From Mytilus trossulus (Eukaryota; Mollusca; Bivalvia; Mytilida; Mytilidae), in the NCBI RefSeq assembly GCF_036588685.1, contig NC_086378.1, forward strand, positions 14,115,578 through 14,179,577: a stretch of 64,000 nt of DNA, given 5' to 3'. Shown piece by piece: positions 24,326 to 34,902 of this stretch (positions within the stretch are counted from its first letter, which is position 1; each line of letters begins with the position of its first letter). The notes below the pieces were generated by a model. It ran no database searches. It was not told the DNA's origin and was given only the letters and a program-made list of their open reading frames with translations. The position numbers were made by a program, and so were the translations under genes.

Positions 24326-26229
24326 CCAGCAGGGCAATCACATACACATAGGAATCCCCTACACTTTCCACCAATGCAGCCTTGCCTTACGTGGTCACAA
24401 CAGAGGTAACAGGTTTTGTTGAACGGACATCCTCCCCATCTACATTTTATTTTGATCCCTTCGGTTTCGTTTATGGTAATGCCTGAAATAATTAATTGAG
24501 AAAATTTACTACTATCCAGAAGTACACAAATAATTATTTCAGAAACAAAACATCAATATAATTTTTTTAAATAACTATCAAGAACGAACTAGGAGTAAAT
24601 CTTAAAATAAGCGATATCTGTCTTATATGATAGCGGATGACAAAAGTGTCCAAGCTGTTATTCAGGAATGTAGTCAAATGCTGTATTTTTCCCTTTATAT
24701 TAAGTGAATATTATAAGTGTAAAAAAAGGAATAGTTCTCAAAGAGGGACGAAAGATAACAGATAGACTCTAAAACTCATATACGAATATAAACTGACAAT
24801 GCCATGTCTAAAAATTAAAAAGAAAAACAGACAGACAATAGTACACATGACACAACATATAAAACTAAAAAATAAAGAAAAAGAACCCCGCCCAAAACTG
24901 GAGGTGATATCACGTGCTCCGGAAAGGAAACAGATCCTGCTCCACATGTGGCACCCATCGTGTTGATCATGTTATAACAGACGTTACTCAAATAAGATAG
25001 AGACAGAGTGCATCGACAAAGTAAGAATTTCTTGATATGGTGCATCACAAATAGTATACAATAATATACAATATGCTTTATTTTAAAAACACTCCGTCAC
25101 ATTGACATGTGAAACAAGAGGAAAATTACAAAATACAATCACATATAATTAAAGAAATAAATAAAACAACCTAGAAATGAAATATTTAGAAAAGTAAGTA
25201 AAGAAAAAATAAAGACACTTCCAAATGCTTGACATCAACATAAAATGATTTTTTAAGAAATAAATGACATATACAGGTTTAAGGGAAACGTCAAAAATTT
25301 TACCAAAAAGACAAATAAGTCTCATCGAAAGGCATGAATTTTAATGTGCGTATTGTTATGCGTCTATTTTTCTACATTGGTTAGAGGTATAGGGGGAGGG
25401 TTGAGATCTCACAAACATGTTTAACCCCGCCGCATTTTTGCGCCTGTCCCAAGTCAGGAGCCTCTGGCCTTTGTTAGTCTTGTATTATTTTTATATTAGT
25501 TTCTTGTGTACAATTTGGAAATTAGTATGGCGTTCATTATCACTGAACTAGTATATATTTGTTTAGGGGCCAGCTGAAGGACGCCTCCGGGTGCGGGAAT
25601 TTCTCGCTACATTGAAGACCTGTTGGTGACCTTCTGCTGTTGTTTTTTATTTGGTCGGGTTGTTGTCTCTTTGACACATTCCCTATTTCCATTCTCAATT
25701 TTATTTTAAAGAAAGACTCAACCGAAAGTCAAAGAAAGTCTTACCCGAAAAGCTAACAAAGTCTTACACAAAAGGCAAGAAAAATCTTACCTGAAAGGCA
25801 AAGAAAGTCTTACATGTAAGACAAAGAACGTCTTACTCGAAAGGTTAAGATAGTCTTACCCGAAAGGCAAATAAAGTCTAACCCGTAAGGCTGAATAAAG
25901 GCAACAGTAGTACCCGAAAGGCTAAATAAAGGCAACAGTGGTACCCGAAAGGCTAAATAAAGGCAACAGTGGTACCCGAAAGGCTAAATAAAGGCAACAG
26001 TGGTACCAGAAAGGCTAAATAAAGGCAACAGTACATTGTAGTACCCGAAAGGCTAAATAAAGGCAACAGTAGTACCCGAAAGGCTAAATAAAGGCAACAG
26101 TAGTACCCGAAAGGCTAAATAAAGGCAACAGTAATACTCGAAAGTCTAAGAAAGTCTTACCAGAAAGGCTAAGAAATGCTTACCCGATAGGCAAACGAAC
26201 AGAATGATAACAGCAACACTTGTTTTCAT
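24326..26229 (-). CDS. Defensin-like cysteine-rich peptide (two exons seen; last exon unplaced)
   Basis: The signal exon is 26229-26184: MKTSVAVIILFVCLS, then one base before donor CGG|GTAAGC, with an upstream acceptor TTTATTTCAG. Exon 2 is 24482-24326, between acceptor ATTATTTCAG and donor GCTGG|GTATGT. The phase-1 join is exact and gives 67 residues plus a split codon. After a short linker (ITINETEGIK) come ten cysteines at residues 29, 34, 40, 43, 44, 51, 56, 61, 63 and 65. C40-x3-C44, the GKC turn (54-56) and C61-x-C63 are the signature of CS-alpha-beta defensins. C34, 40, 44, 51, 56, 61, 63 and 65 follow the eight-cysteine spacing of mussel/arthropod-type defensins. C29 and C43 are extra and could form a fifth disulfide. 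By family the product is secreted and antimicrobial. The phase-2 donor after CPAG implies one more exon, as in known mussel defensin genes. Read-through would add 15 residues and a stop. Confidence 0.82.
24890..24985 (-). repeat. Dispersed repeat family R5 (fragment) in the defensin-like intron
   Basis: GGTGATATCACGTGCTCCGG, GATCCTGCTCCACATGTGGC and ACCCATCGTGTTGATCATG are the inverted R5 blocks. Confidence 0.75.
25400..25712 (+). repeat. Dispersed repeat family R4, near full length
   Basis: The blocks run ACATGTTTAACCCCGCCGCA, AAGTCAGGAGCCTCTGGCC, ATGGCGTTCATTATCACTGA, GGGGCCAGCTGAAGGACGCC, TGAAGACCTGTTGGTGACC and TTGACACATTCCCTATTTCC. It ends exactly where the 23-bp splice-site-like array begins. 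It is inserted in intron 1 of the defensin-like gene. Confidence 0.88.
25713..26183 (-). repeat. Tandem array of 23-bp and 31-bp monomers resembling a 5' splice site
   Basis: Read on the minus strand, the monomer is close to GGTAAGACTTTCTTTGCCTTTCG. About seven diverged 23-bp copies (25713-25885) are followed by eight 31-bp copies. The long form has AGGCAACAGTGGTA-type sequence and a spacing of 31, for example 25921 to 25952. Two more 23-bp copies then run straight into the signal-peptide exon. That exon's own end, GCCTATCGG|GTAAGCATTTCTT, is itself one copy. The array therefore appears to derive from the donor region of intron 1. Confidence 0.85.
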
Positions 26230-26241
26230 GGTGTAAATCTG

Positions 26242-26999
26242 AAATAAAAATTTACTATACATTGACCAAGGAGTAAAACAAAGACTTACAAAACCGAAGG
26301 ACATTTACAGTTGTAAACAATAAATAAGAAACAACACAGTATGAGTGATATAAATTATTTTTTTTATGTTGTAACTGACTTTAATTTATACAAGTTACAT
26401 GTTTTAGTAATTAAATTAACTGTCTAACTTTAAATTTACAGTTTGTACTAAACAATTAAATTTAATGCGCATTATGTATTACGTAAAAATTATAAACGAA
26501 CCTTTTATATAATAATTAAGCAATCTAAACAAATGTCATATCCATAGTCTTCACACTTGTAACTGTTCTATAATTTTTGTACTCTTATCATTTATTTTTG
26601 CTAATGTGCTTTTTCACAGGTAGTAAGGTCGTCATATCGAGGAGCGTTTAGTACAGTAATTTTGTCATAATTTGGTTAAGTTGGTCATGGATAAGTTATG
26701 TAACTTCCATAAACGATTGCCTCAGTTCTTTCTCAATGAGCAAATAAAGCCAAATTTAATGTTTAAACCTACATTGTAAGTCAAACTCTCTAAATTGAAA
26801 TTTTTTTTTTTAAGAAATTAACCCAGGATAACCAAGAGATCCAAATATGTATGGTTTGGTTAAGCGTCGAGAAATTCATCATGATTTTTTTTTTTACATT
26901 TGTCATGGTTTAGATCAAAATTAATACATTTTTGTGGCACCTTAATATTGATAGTGTATTTGAATGCGATTGTGAAATATTAAAGTAACACAATTTACT
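26242..26999. other. Upstream of the defensin-like gene; no other gene seen
   Basis: AT-rich. The signal exon is preceded by an acceptor, so a 5' untranslated exon and promoter should lie here or further up. None is recognisable by eye. Confidence 0.4.
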
Positions 27000-27115
27000 A
27001 AATAAACTCATCATAGATACCCCGACGGACTAAATTTTGTATATACGCCAGACGCGCATTTCGTCTACAAAAGACTCATCAGTGACGCTCGAACCCTAAA
27101 AAGTTATTGACTAAA
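27000..27115 (-). repeat. Dispersed repeat family R1
   Basis: AAATAAACTCATCATAGATA, TATACGCCAGACGCGCATTT and AAAAGACTCATCAGTGACGC form the inverted R1 end. Confidence 0.88.
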
Positions 27116-27925
27116 GAGGGAAAACGTCTTTTGAATAAATTCGGTGGACGTAATCGGCAAAAAGGCCTGGCAATTCGTACATTTATATATTTTTTACCCC
27201 ACCTGACGCATTGCTGGGTCATATGAAATATTTGGCGTTCATTGTTAACACTCTTAAATGCAAAATTCATGCCAGAATTTTATGGAACTTACATTATAAG
27301 TTTATATAAGCAATGCCTTGGGCGAATTCAAAAATTAGTGCCGATCAATTAATATTTTGGACTGATTTGAAAATGAGTACCGAAAGAATATTATTATATT
27401 ATCTGAAGCTGCGGTCATACCTACCGGATAGCTCTAAAGGACGCCGAACTGATGACAAGTTTTTCGTTAACAAAATTTGTATCCATTGGGTGTCCGTTGG
27501 TATACTGACCAAATATAACGGACAATTACAGGATATGCAACGTAGGAGAAACGGAAACTTACAGGACAGAACGGATGTTAAATGTACATCCAACGGACTA
27601 GTATTATTTAAAACGGAACCTAACGAAAGCGTTCCGGATAAAAAGGATGAACAAGATAAGCGGAAATTTAAACTGAGCGATGATTATAATACATATCTTT
27701 CATGACTAAGCAATGATGTTGACCACCTCCTTTGTCTTATCTTCTTATCCTTTCGACAACTAGTAGGTTTATATTTGAAACATTTAAGTTCAGTCGGACC
27801 TGAATAATAGCTGCTTGATAGTGAAGGCATACTCTTACTTCAAGATCCAAGCATGAGTAATAGACATTCATGACACTCTGACCTTTCTATAATTGTTATT
27901 TCTGAGTGACGCGAAGTTTTCAATT
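27116..27925. other. No supportable gene; ACGGA-rich sequence
   Basis: A 130-residue frame (27313-27705, +) is the longest here. It runs through sequence rich in ACGGA/TCCG motifs that continues into the inverted-repeat arms (27926 and 30330). I take it as part of that repeat rather than a gene. Confidence 0.4.
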
Positions 27926-30330
27926 GGCATTAATCCGTTTTGCTTTTGGTAGGTATCCGTTATCCTTCCGTTCATGTCCGTTTCCTATGGAATGCCACAG
28001 CTGTCTTATGTGGAACTCTGATATAACTTTATGCTGTTTTATTATTACTTAGTGATATTTTGTCTTTACTTAATAGTGTTTTGACATTACGTAATAATGT
28101 TTTAATATAATTAAATACGGAATAGTCATTACTAAATGATATTTCGATATTACACGATATGGTTTCGTATTGACTTGATATAGTTTTGTCATTATTCAAT
28201 AAGGTTTTGTCATTACTCGATTTGGTTTCACCATTATTCAATATGGTTGTGTCATTTGTTAATGTGGTTTTAACATTACTTGATGTGTATGTGACTTTAT
28301 AAAATTATGGCCCGTTGAAGAGGTGAATATCCAAAATTGTCAACACGAGAAGGTTATTTCATTGAGGGCGCAGACATGGCAAACAAATGAAATGGCGTTT
28401 GAAAATATCTCTGACATTTGTGTTTAAGAATTTCTCGAATGTAGAATCTTTTTGTTAAATATTGATGGCCCTGACAAGGACCGTTACTCTATGAGAGATA
28501 TCAATGGACGCTGGCGCTCTATTCATTTCCAAAGCCTTATATTTCCTCGTCTCTCGATGGGCTGTTAGTGTAACGTGTACGGCGCTATTTTGGTTATTTA
28601 CGTCTGTGACGTCATTTTCATGGGAAGTAACTCAAGCGGAAATCTAGACACACAAAAGGTTATTCGCCGGTGAATAATAGGGTTATGATAGGGTAATTCA
28701 TCGCTGGTGTGAATTTTAAGGGTTATTCGTCCTCCCTTGAAATCAAATGAAAATCAACTGAATTATTCCATGTCACGTGATTAGGTGTTATCCAATAGAA
28801 TTGTTTGTAATATATGTAAGGTATAATAATACGTAATGTAGTTGTTTCATTACATGGTGTGGTTTTGTTATTTCGTAATGATGATTTGTCTATTCTGTAT
28901 ATGGTTTTAAGATTACGTAATGTGTTTAGAAATGTGACGATTTTACACTACTTGATGTGTTTGTTTCGTTATCTGATGTGGTCTTGTCATTCTTTGATGT
29001 GGTTCGTATGAGCCTTGAATGCGTGTGGCCATCCATCTAATTAGTGTTCAAATTAAAGTTCGGGTTACTGTTTGAGTTAGACTTGGAGTTAGTTTTCGAA
29101 TTCAAGTCATGCTTAGATTAAAGTTCTAGTTAGCATTGAGTTTAGAGTTGGACTTCGAGTTTGAGTCACATTGCAAGGCAGAGTTCTAGTTACAACTTTG
29201 AATTTAAGTCACTTCTTGAGGTAGAGTTTGAGTAAGATTCGAATTGAAGTTTCATTTAGATTTATTAAGATTTCGAGTTGAAATTCGAGCTATTTTATAT
29301 CTCTTTTTGAGTTCGTACTTAAATTTTCTATCGCGGAACAAGGGCTTTTGTTCGGGCTTCCGAAAAGAGGGCTCCGGGATATGCGTACTAAATAAACAAT
29401 GTTGCAGTATACAAAACGCAACATTGGAGTTGAAATAAGGTTAGGTGTGGTGTGATTGCAAATGAGACAACTATTCACCAGAGTTTAAATGCAGTCGATG
29501 TAAGAAATCATATATAGGCAACTGTACAGACCCGACGGATTTAAATTACCCAGTCATACCGATATATTGAGTCAGCCAATTAAAACTGATTTTCAAACCA
29601 CCACAACTTTACCGCAACTGAATTTGGGACAAAAAGCTTAACCTCTGTCCGTCCGTCCGTCTTTCCGTCCCATTATGGGTATATAGTATAACTCATCCAA
29701 CAGTTTGAATCCTTGGAAGTTTTCTCTTTACTGTCTGTTTGTACATATATTGAGGGTTTGCTGCATGTGGTCAGGGTTTAATTTTTTTATTAATATGTGC
29801 TCTTTCGGGAGAAAGTTGATCTTTGTCATTTTCGGGAAATGTACTTGCATAAGTAGGGCGTTTCCAGATAACGCCTCCTAAATTTGAATGCTAGGAATTT
29901 TCTTTTATCACTCTGCTACACCGGTGTCAACGTGATGATTGTAACTGCAGTACTGAAGTAATGTTAAAACCTCCTTTACTCATGACACAACCATATTAAA
30001 TAATGGTGAAAGCTCATCGAGTAATGACAAAACCATATTGAGTAATGAAAAAACCATATTGAGGAATGACAAAACTATATCAAGTCAATACGAGACCATA
30101 TCGTGTAATTTCGAAATATCATTAAGTAATGACTATTACATATTGAGTTATATTAAAATATCATTACGTAATGTCAAAACCATATTGTGTAAAGACAAAA
30201 TATCATGAAGTTATAATCAAAAAACATAAAGTAATAATAGAGCTCCGCATAAGACAGCTGTGGCGTTCCATAGTTTCCCATCCGTTTTATCCGTTATACG
30301 TCCGGTAGAAGTGCGTTGGTGAATTTGTCT
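27926..30330. mobile_element. Large inverted-repeat (fold-back type) element
   Basis: The left arm (about 27926-28290) and right arm (about 29955-30330) are extended inverted complements. The left arm has GGAATGCCACAGCTGTCTTATG, the right CATAAGACAGCTGTGGCGTTCC. The blocks with CGATATTACACGATATGG and TTGACTTGATATAGTTTTGTC also have inverted partners. Each arm is itself a degenerate tandem of units like TGGTTTTGTCATTACTCAAT. The core (28290-29955) contains further diverged units (28840-29000) and GAGTT-rich sequence, with no transposase. Target duplications were not found. Confidence 0.82.
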
Positions 30331-30604
30331 ATCGGAAATCCAACAAATCTATAACGGACAAGTCACGTAGACAAAACGGAAACGGAAAGAATGAGTACAG
30401 TACAAAACGGACGCCTACGGACGCTAAGCGGAAATGAACCAGATATGGACTGACATCTTACAGACATAAACGGATTGAAAAAAGTTATCCGTTCGTTTGT
30501 TTGTTTGTATAGTGATTTAATTATTTCACAATGTTGCCTTTTTACATATTTTTACCTGTTAGGTTTATTTAGTTTGTTTACGTTTCGTCGTCAATATAAT
30601 AAAA
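30331..30604. other. Continuation of ACGGA-rich sequence
   Basis: AAAACGGAAACGGAAAG and AAAACGGACGCCTACGGACG resemble the sequence left of the inverted repeat. No gene is seen. Confidence 0.4.
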
Positions 30605-30815
30605 GGGGATGTTACTATCAAACAAGTGAGAGGTTTGACTAGCAATAAAGACAGGTTTCATTCTCCATTTTCTACTTAGGAAAATTCCTGTACCAAGTCA
30701 GAGTTGACGGTTGTTATCCATTCATTTGATTTGTTTGAGCTTTTGATTTTGCGATTTCGTTAGGGACTTTTCGTCTTGAATTTTCCTCGGAGTTGAGTAT
30801 TTTTGTGATTTGACT
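30605..30815 (+). repeat. Dispersed repeat family R3 (opposite orientation)
   Basis: AAACAAGTGAGAGGTTTGAC, CCTGTACCAAGTCAGAGTTG, GAGCTTTTGATTTTGCGATT and TTGAATTTTCCTCGGAGTTG are the reverse complements of R3 blocks at 31225-31460. Confidence 0.85.
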
Positions 30816-31224
30816 TTTCAAGGTCTTATAAATAAGACCTTGCCTTATTAACTTACATTTAGACATTAGCTATAGTACTACCTTTGTTTGTTCAGATTAT
30901 CAGAAAAAGAAAGCTTTAACAAATGAAGTGAAAAAGCATAAATTATTATGAAAATGTATGTTTTTCAAGTTTTACATAATTTATGGTGACACAATTTGCA
31001 AAATCTTTACAGAAACCATAAAGCATCCAACAAAAAGAGTTTATCCGCATTGATTTATATAATTTAGATTATACGATTATATTATTACTTGTAAAGAATA
31101 AATTAATAAAAAAAAAAAACGAGATTTCGTTACCAGTAATAACAGTATTCTATATCAAATGCACTTAATTCCAATATCTGAAAATTAATGAATATTATAC
31201 AAAATAACCTTGTCATTGAAATAT

Positions 31225-31460
31225 TCAAAAGTAAAATAACAAATATACTGAACTCCGCGGAAAATTCAAATCAGAAAGTCCCTAATCAAATGGCAAAATC
31301 AAAGGATAAAACACATCAAATGAATGGACAACACATGTCATATTCCTGACTTGGAACAGGCATTTTCAAATGTAGAATATGGTGAATTAAACCTGGTTTT
31401 CTAGCGCTAAACCTCTCACTTTTATGACAGTCGCATCAATTTCGTTATTTTTAAAACGAT
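31225..31460 (-). repeat. Dispersed repeat family R3
   Basis: GAACTCCGCGGAAAATTC, CAAATGGCAAAATCAAAGG, GACTTGGAACAGGCATTTTC and CTAGCGCTAAACCTCTCAC follow the family order. With the copy at 30605 it forms an inverted pair. Confidence 0.88.
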
Positions 31461-32334
31461 GCGTGAACAAAAGAGACATGGTCGGTAAAAAAGTCAAATA
31501 TGGTGACTTATTTGTTAACAAATATTATATTTCCTCTTGTTTGTAAAGACGTGATTTAATTAAAAATATTACCAGCATTTAGATGCATTCGAAATTTACA
31601 TGAAATATTATTTCCTTGCAATATTTACTCAAAAGACACTTTATAAGTAGATCAATGAATTTTAAATCAATAAATAAAAAAACATAACAATCATAAAATA
31701 AACAAATAAATAAATACGACTTTTAAATAAACACATTCGTTTATAAACAAATTTAAATGCAGCTAAAAAAATAATACTTACTGTAACGAGACAATATGAA
31801 GCTACAGAAACTTGCTGTCGCGTTTATAAAAGCTTGTTATTACATATACATGAAGTAGGTCATCAATTAACTTTTAATTATTTAAAAAAAAAGTGACACA
31901 ATTATTTAGGTGATTTTTTTTTACATGCTAATTATTTGCATGCATGCGAAGGAACACATTGCAGAGGAATTTATTTTACATTAGCATTTTACCTGGTTCA
32001 ATTCTACAACGTCAAAAACATAACATAGAAGAGAAACCGATCAATGTCACTTAATGTTTGTCAATAATCGGCATGTGATTGATTATTTCTCGATAAGCTA
32101 TTTAACAGCGGCAAATTTGATAGAAACAAATGAACAATAGGTACATTTACACGAATTTTCTGCAGAGTAAATAATATGAGTCAAGTTGAATAAAGGGGAT
32201 TCTGAATTGTTACACAAAAACATATTTCTATATCTATTTACTGCAGGGTTTGTTACTCGTGCTGTGTGGATGCAGTAGAATGTGTCCCCGTGCTTGTAGT
32301 GTATGCCCTTATATATTTCAGTTATTGGTTGTTT
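31461..32334. other. No supportable gene
   Basis: AT-rich sequence. An 85-codon minus frame at 32098-32355 has no recognisable feature and overlaps the edge of an R2 repeat. Confidence 0.4.
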
Positions 32335-32650
32335 GCCTGTTGCAAATGTTTGCACCTGTCCTAAGTCAGGAATCTGATGTACAGTAGTTGTCGTTTGTTT
32401 ATGTAATATATACGTGTTTCTCGTTTCTCGTTTTGTTTATATAGATTAGACCGTTGGTTTTCCCGTTTGAATGGTTTTACACTAGTAATTTTGGGGCCCT
32501 TTATAGCTTGTTGTTCGGTGTGAGCCAAGGCTCCGTGTTGAAGGCCGTACTTTAACCTATAATGGTTTAATTTTTAAATTGTTATTTGGATGGAGAGTTG
32601 TCTCATTGGCACTCACACCACATCTTCCTATATCTATTGTTTGGAAAATG
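32335..32650 (+). repeat. Dispersed repeat family R2
   Basis: CCTGTCCTAAGTCAGGAATC, TTAGACCGTTGGTTTTCCCG, TGTTGAAGGCCGTACTTTAA and GAGTTGTCTCATTGGCACTC occur in the family order. The short frames across it are artefacts. Confidence 0.88.
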
Positions 32651-32894
32651 CAGAAATGGTGTCATGCGATCGGTAGCCTACGCACTCGACACGTATTTCC
32701 AAGTATTTCCAGATTCCTTAGACAACATACCCATCCAGATTCGGATTGTACCTGGCTGGGTACAGTTTTTTTTTAAGTATTTCAGTATCTTATTTAAACA
32801 TATTAAAAGCAAGGATCCTTGTGTTTTAATTTTAATGCATTTACATCTGTATGATTGCGTGAAAAACATACATATATTAACATATAAGAAGATG

Positions 32895-33010
32895 TGGTAT
32901 AAGTGCCTATGATACAACTCTCTATCAAAGTCACGATTTGTAAAAGTATACCATTATAGGTCAAAGTATGGTCTTCAACACGGATCCTTGGCTCACACCA
33001 AACAGCAAGC
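32895..33010 (-). repeat. Dispersed repeat family R2 (variant, inverted)
   Basis: GATACAACTCTCTATCAAAG, ATAGGTCAAAGTATGGTC and TTGGCTCACACCAAACAGCA are the inverted counterpart of 32500-32640. Together they form an inverted pair around about 250 bp. Confidence 0.75.
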
Positions 33011-33224
33011 CATACATGTGTTTATTATCAAATGTTTTTCCAATGATCCTAAGTATTTACTTAAAAACAAATATGATACCAGTAACAAACAACATTTACA
33101 GAATTACTGGCTCCTGACTTAAGACAGGCACTTACATAACGAGGCAGGGCAAACGATTTTTTTTCGGGCGAACCAAGTTGAACCCTCAAAAGGCAGATCT
33201 GAAAGTACCATCAGGAATATACCA

Positions 33225-33395
33225 TAGTTGTATTTGGCAAAAAATTTAGGAATTTTTGGTCCTCAGTGCTCTTCAACTTCGAACTTTATTTGGCCTTTAA
33301 TTTTTTTTTATTCGAGCGTTTCTGATGAGTCTTTAGAAGACGAAACGCGCTTCTGGTGCAAAAATAAAGTTTTAATCCTGGTATCTATGATAAAT
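33225..33395 (+). repeat. Dispersed repeat family R1
   Basis: GGTCCTCAGTGCTCTTCAAC, GATGAGTCTTTAGAAGACGA and AACGCGCTTCTGG, then TTTTAATCCTGGTATCTATG, match R1. Confidence 0.88.
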
Positions 33396-34902
33396 TTATT
33401 TACAGAAAGCTTGTTCAAAGCGAAAACAACTGATTATAAAAATCATGAATATCAGACTAGAAATATATCTAAAATTATTATAAAATGTTTTTACATTTGA
33501 ATACATGTCTTGAAACTTTTAAAATATTGAACAATCATTAAAGGTAAGATATTAATTTTGCCGATATGTAGCTATAGAGTCTTTCTAGAGTTTTGTGACT
33601 GCAATCTTCAAAACAAACCTCATTTAGGGAGATCCTCCATATTCCAATATATTTTGTTTTGTCTTCTGGTGTCGCAAATAAGATCGCCATTGTTCATCTC
33701 ATAGAAACATAACTTGTAATGTTTAGCAGTTTAATAATAGTTAGACAGAGCTCAAAAGAAATTCTCATGGACATTCAAATAAAAGGAAGAGTACTGAGCA
33801 GATTTGTTGTCATGAATTTTAACTGTTAGAAACAGGAGGTTTATCAATGACAACAGCTACCGCACAACCCTATAGTTTTTCATCTGCTGTATTGTTGTAA
33901 AATAAAGAACAATGTTTATGTGATTATCCTAAATGAGGTAGTCTATAGAAATCAAAACAAAGTAAACAACGGATAAAAAAAAACATATAAGTGTTTATCA
34001 TTAATAAATTAAAGTAGTTTTTCTCCGGTAAACAAAAACTTATGATTAAACTACAACGTTTTGAATTACACAATCATATCTTAGTCACCTACATATATTT
34101 GAATAATGTTTAAGGAAAAAGATGCTTACAAAACTCTTATAAAATTGTACTGACAACATCATATAACCGATTGGAATCAATATCGAACAAACTAGGACAA
34201 ATACTTTTGATTTTGCTCTATGATTGTAATCGGCTTGTTTTATTTTTAGTCCGGCCGATCGGTGAAAAAATTGCTCAAATAATGAGGAAAGCACCAATTT
34301 TTGCATGATGGTACATTTTTGTGTACTGACCAATATAAGCTATGGCGGCTTATTTCAAAATGGCTGCCGTACGTTCTAAAATATTTTTCAGTATTGCACA
34401 AACCAGTGGATTTGATGCTGGGTGAACAAAAATCAACATATTTGAATGACTTGGTGTACTTAGCAAGATTTTGTTTTGATCTTTTTATAAAATACAAATG
34501 GCGGCTATTTTTAAAATGGCCGCCTTAAAAAAAAAGCAAATATTCAATATTGAGAATTGATCTAAATATAAGCATTTTATTGATGTATATTGTCATTTGG
34601 CATCTGTCCCAGTTCTGTCCTTTGTGATTTTGTCTTGCTTGTCATTTCATACACAAAATAGTAGCTTTCAAAAAAAGCTGCAGTAGTAGCTTTCATTAAA
34701 AGCTGCACTATTTGTTTTCTTGGGTCACACATAAAAGCTGTGTTTTGGGATTTATCTGCCTTAAGATATTATTCAGTGCCTATCTTATCTTTTGTGTCGC
34801 AATATCTTGCAATTTGAGACATTATACTGTGAATTGAAAATCAATTAAACACATATCAGTGAAACGGCAGGAATTGAGGACAACAAGGACAAGAACATTG
34901 AA
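33396..34902. other. No supportable gene; short GGCGGC-type duplication
   Basis: ATGGCGGCTTATTTCAAAATGG near 34343 and ATGGCGGCTATTTTTAAAATGG near 34499 are diverged copies about 156 bp apart. The rest is AT-rich. Overlapping short frames on both strands have no features. Confidence 0.4.

Noticed and set aside
25713..26183. CRISPR-like array (regular short repeats)
   Set aside because: There are no unique spacers. Monomers are contiguous and the context is an animal intron.
27313..27705. 130-residue open frame
   Set aside because: It lies in ACGGA-rich repeat sequence next to the fold-back element, has no recognisable domain or splice context, and has an overlapping antisense frame.
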